Source: Parietichytrium sp. I65-24A
Taxonomy: Eukaryota > Sar > Bigyra > Thraustochytrida > Thraustochytriidae
Reading direction: 5' to 3'
Length of the DNA stretch: 64,000 nucleotides
Assembly (NCBI GenBank): GCA_012862575.1
Contig: BLSF01000061.1
Location: forward strand, 186,001 to 250,000
Below the pieces are notes generated by a model, which did not search any database, was not told the origin of the DNA, and saw only the letters and a program-made list of their open reading frames with translations. Both the position numbers and the translations under genes were made by a program. Numbering within the stretch: position 1 is the stretch's first letter; each line of letters begins with the position of its first letter. Positions 62,877 through 64,000 of the stretch are shown piece after piece.

Positions 62877-63893
62877 TTAAATAAAAGATGGTTCCATGAT
62901 TCGTTTGCCGCATGTCTTGCATTTCTTGCTGGGCCGCAGCTCGGTATCGTCATCTAATATTTTCATCAGATCTTTAGTTACTTTACCACTATGAATTTGA
63001 AAGAGTTTTTCATGCTCAATACATGATTTTATGCATTTATGTCCGCCTTTGCATCTTTTTCCATACTTGTGACATTCTTCACAGTCGCGAAATAATTTAG
63101 ATAAACACCTTGTTTGTAATGTATCATAGCCAGTGTTTTTAAACATGCATGTATCGAAAACAGCGTTGTAGAAATAATCCCAGATCCCATCTCGTAGTAA
63201 AAATAATTTTGCATCGGGATAAAGCTCCTTCCATGCTGTAAAATAGTCTCTTTTCTCCCATGTGCTTTTCACTTTGTCAAAGTCTGGAAATTCCGTCTTT
63301 TGGTCGTGGTTCCTACTAACTGCTCCACGGAACGACCTTAATTTGAAATTATTTTCTGCAATGATGAGTTGCTTAAACTTCAATCCATCATTGAGTTCCC
63401 TGGGGGAGTTTTCATAAACATCATAAGGGTTTGTATACACAAAGTGCATCCGGAAATCAACCGGATCATCTCTTTGGATGACGTCTTTCAATAGTTTCGA
63501 TTTGTCGTATTTAAAATTTGAAAAGTCCACCACATACTCGAGTCCTAGTATACTAAGGTTTGGCATAGGATACTGAATTAAGACAGTTATATCCCATGCT
63601 TCTGTCAATTTGGGGTTTGAAAGATACTCATACAGATCAAAATTATCCGTGATTGTCTGCTCTATCTTTGGAGAATCTGATGAAAACACTGATACTGCTT
63701 TCTTGTCTTTCGAGTTCTGGAGAATCAGTGGGTACCTTGGACTACGAAAAGCCGCAGGAGTGAATCTTGAATGGAATAAAAAGTTTGACGAGATTCCTGC
63801 TAGTAAATTCATATAGTAGCTCGTTCCTAGAACGCCCCCACATTCATCTGTTGTAATGACAAGTATTCGCTGACGACTACTGTTTTCGCTCAT
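62877..63893 (-). CDS. Hypothetical protein with C-terminal Cys clusters
   Basis: A 338-residue protein. The first ~240 residues are of alpha/beta composition (RQRILVITTDECGGVLGTSY, ITVLIQYPMPNLSILGLEYVV in part). The C-terminal part has a Cys/His cluster (CEECHKYGKRCKGGHKCIKSC, shown in part) and a final CKTCGKR pair, likely zinc-binding. No family is recognised. An ATATATATGC box lies at 63921-63930, about 30 bases upstream. Confidence 0.58.
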   Translation of the reverse strand: MSENSSRQRILVITTDECGGVLGTSYYMNLLAGISSNFLFHSRFTPAAFRSPRYPLILQNSKDKKAVSVFSSDSPKIEQTITDNFDLYEYLSNPKLTEAWDITVLIQYPMPNLSILGLEYVVDFSNFKYDKSKLLKDVIQRDDPVDFRMHFVYTNPYDVYENSPRELNDGLKFKQLIIAENNFKLRSFRGAVSRNHDQKTEFPDFDKVKSTWEKRDYFTAWKELYPDAKLFLLRDGIWDYFYNAVFDTCMFKNTGYDTLQTRCLSKLFRDCEECHKYGKRCKGGHKCIKSCIEHEKLFQIHSGKVTKDLMKILDDDTELRPSKKCKTCGKRIMEPSFI

Positions 63894-64000
63894 GGATTTT
63901 AAAAAGGAACTTTCCTTCCAAGCATATATATCATCTTGATGTCGGTTAGCTTTTCAAGATTTATGCGTACAAATCGCTAATCACCGCGACGGGCGCTTCT
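63894..64000. other. Right edge of the window
   Basis: Holds the putative TATATA promoter box of the preceding minus-strand gene. No other feature is seen. Confidence 0.4.

Overview
The window looks like part of a large, gene-dense, intronless DNA virus genome of the giant-virus (NCLDV) type, either free or integrated in a protist chromosome. The case rests on style, because no NCLDV hallmark gene (major capsid protein, PolB, A32 ATPase, D5, VLTF3) is visible here. Genes lie on both strands with gaps of tens of bases and some 4-11 base overlaps. There is an IS607-type element with a TnpB/Fanzor-like nuclease, many tandem paralogues, and eukaryote-derived domains (MSH6 mismatch domain, AdoMetDC, thermospermine-synthase-like enzyme, MYG1, BTB, F-box, RING, Ulp1). 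Secreted proteins with SPT/APT repeat stalks and one RxLR-like secreted peptide suggest a stramenopile, perhaps oomycete-like, host. That host call is inference; a protist nuclear segment is the alternative.

Left part (1-18.7 kb): an HNH nuclease; an MFS carrier; an overlapping AdoMetDC/aminopropyltransferase pair; a SUMO-type protease; small secreted proteins; a kinase; a surface protein with two VWA domains; an armadillo-like protein; tandem 2H phosphoesterases; an ABC half-transporter between two paralogous polymerase-like proteins; a MYG1-type nuclease next to a remnant of a third polymerase-like copy; and a free-standing MSH6 mismatch-binding domain.

Middle part (18.7-37.4 kb): a repeat-dominated region. 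Degenerate ~49-bp direct repeats run in + orientation up to ~21.1 kb and in - orientation after ~23.9 kb, around a broken GT2 glycosyltransferase gene flanked by ~200-bp inverted tRNA-like elements. Within the arrays, a module of CaCA exchanger, unknown family X and unknown family Y occurs twice, with an extra Y copy after it. Two families of short hairpin elements (GCGACA type and GGTGGTTTCA type) punctuate the region. Single N bases at 26930 and 30093 mark uncertain assembly joins.

Right part (37.4-64 kb): an ankyrin protein, the IS607/TnpB element, secreted PT-stalk proteins, a tandem F-box-like pair, an armadillo-BTB protein, a RING protein, a duplicated two-module family, several polytopic membrane proteins, two alpha/beta-hydrolase-like proteins, a third armadillo-like protein, and a Cys-rich unknown.

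Functional themes are polyamine synthesis, ubiquitin/SUMO manipulation, nucleotide and nucleic-acid processing, and cell-surface or secreted display. Many starts are marked by AGC-rich leaders or by a TATATA(C/T)TTG-like box.
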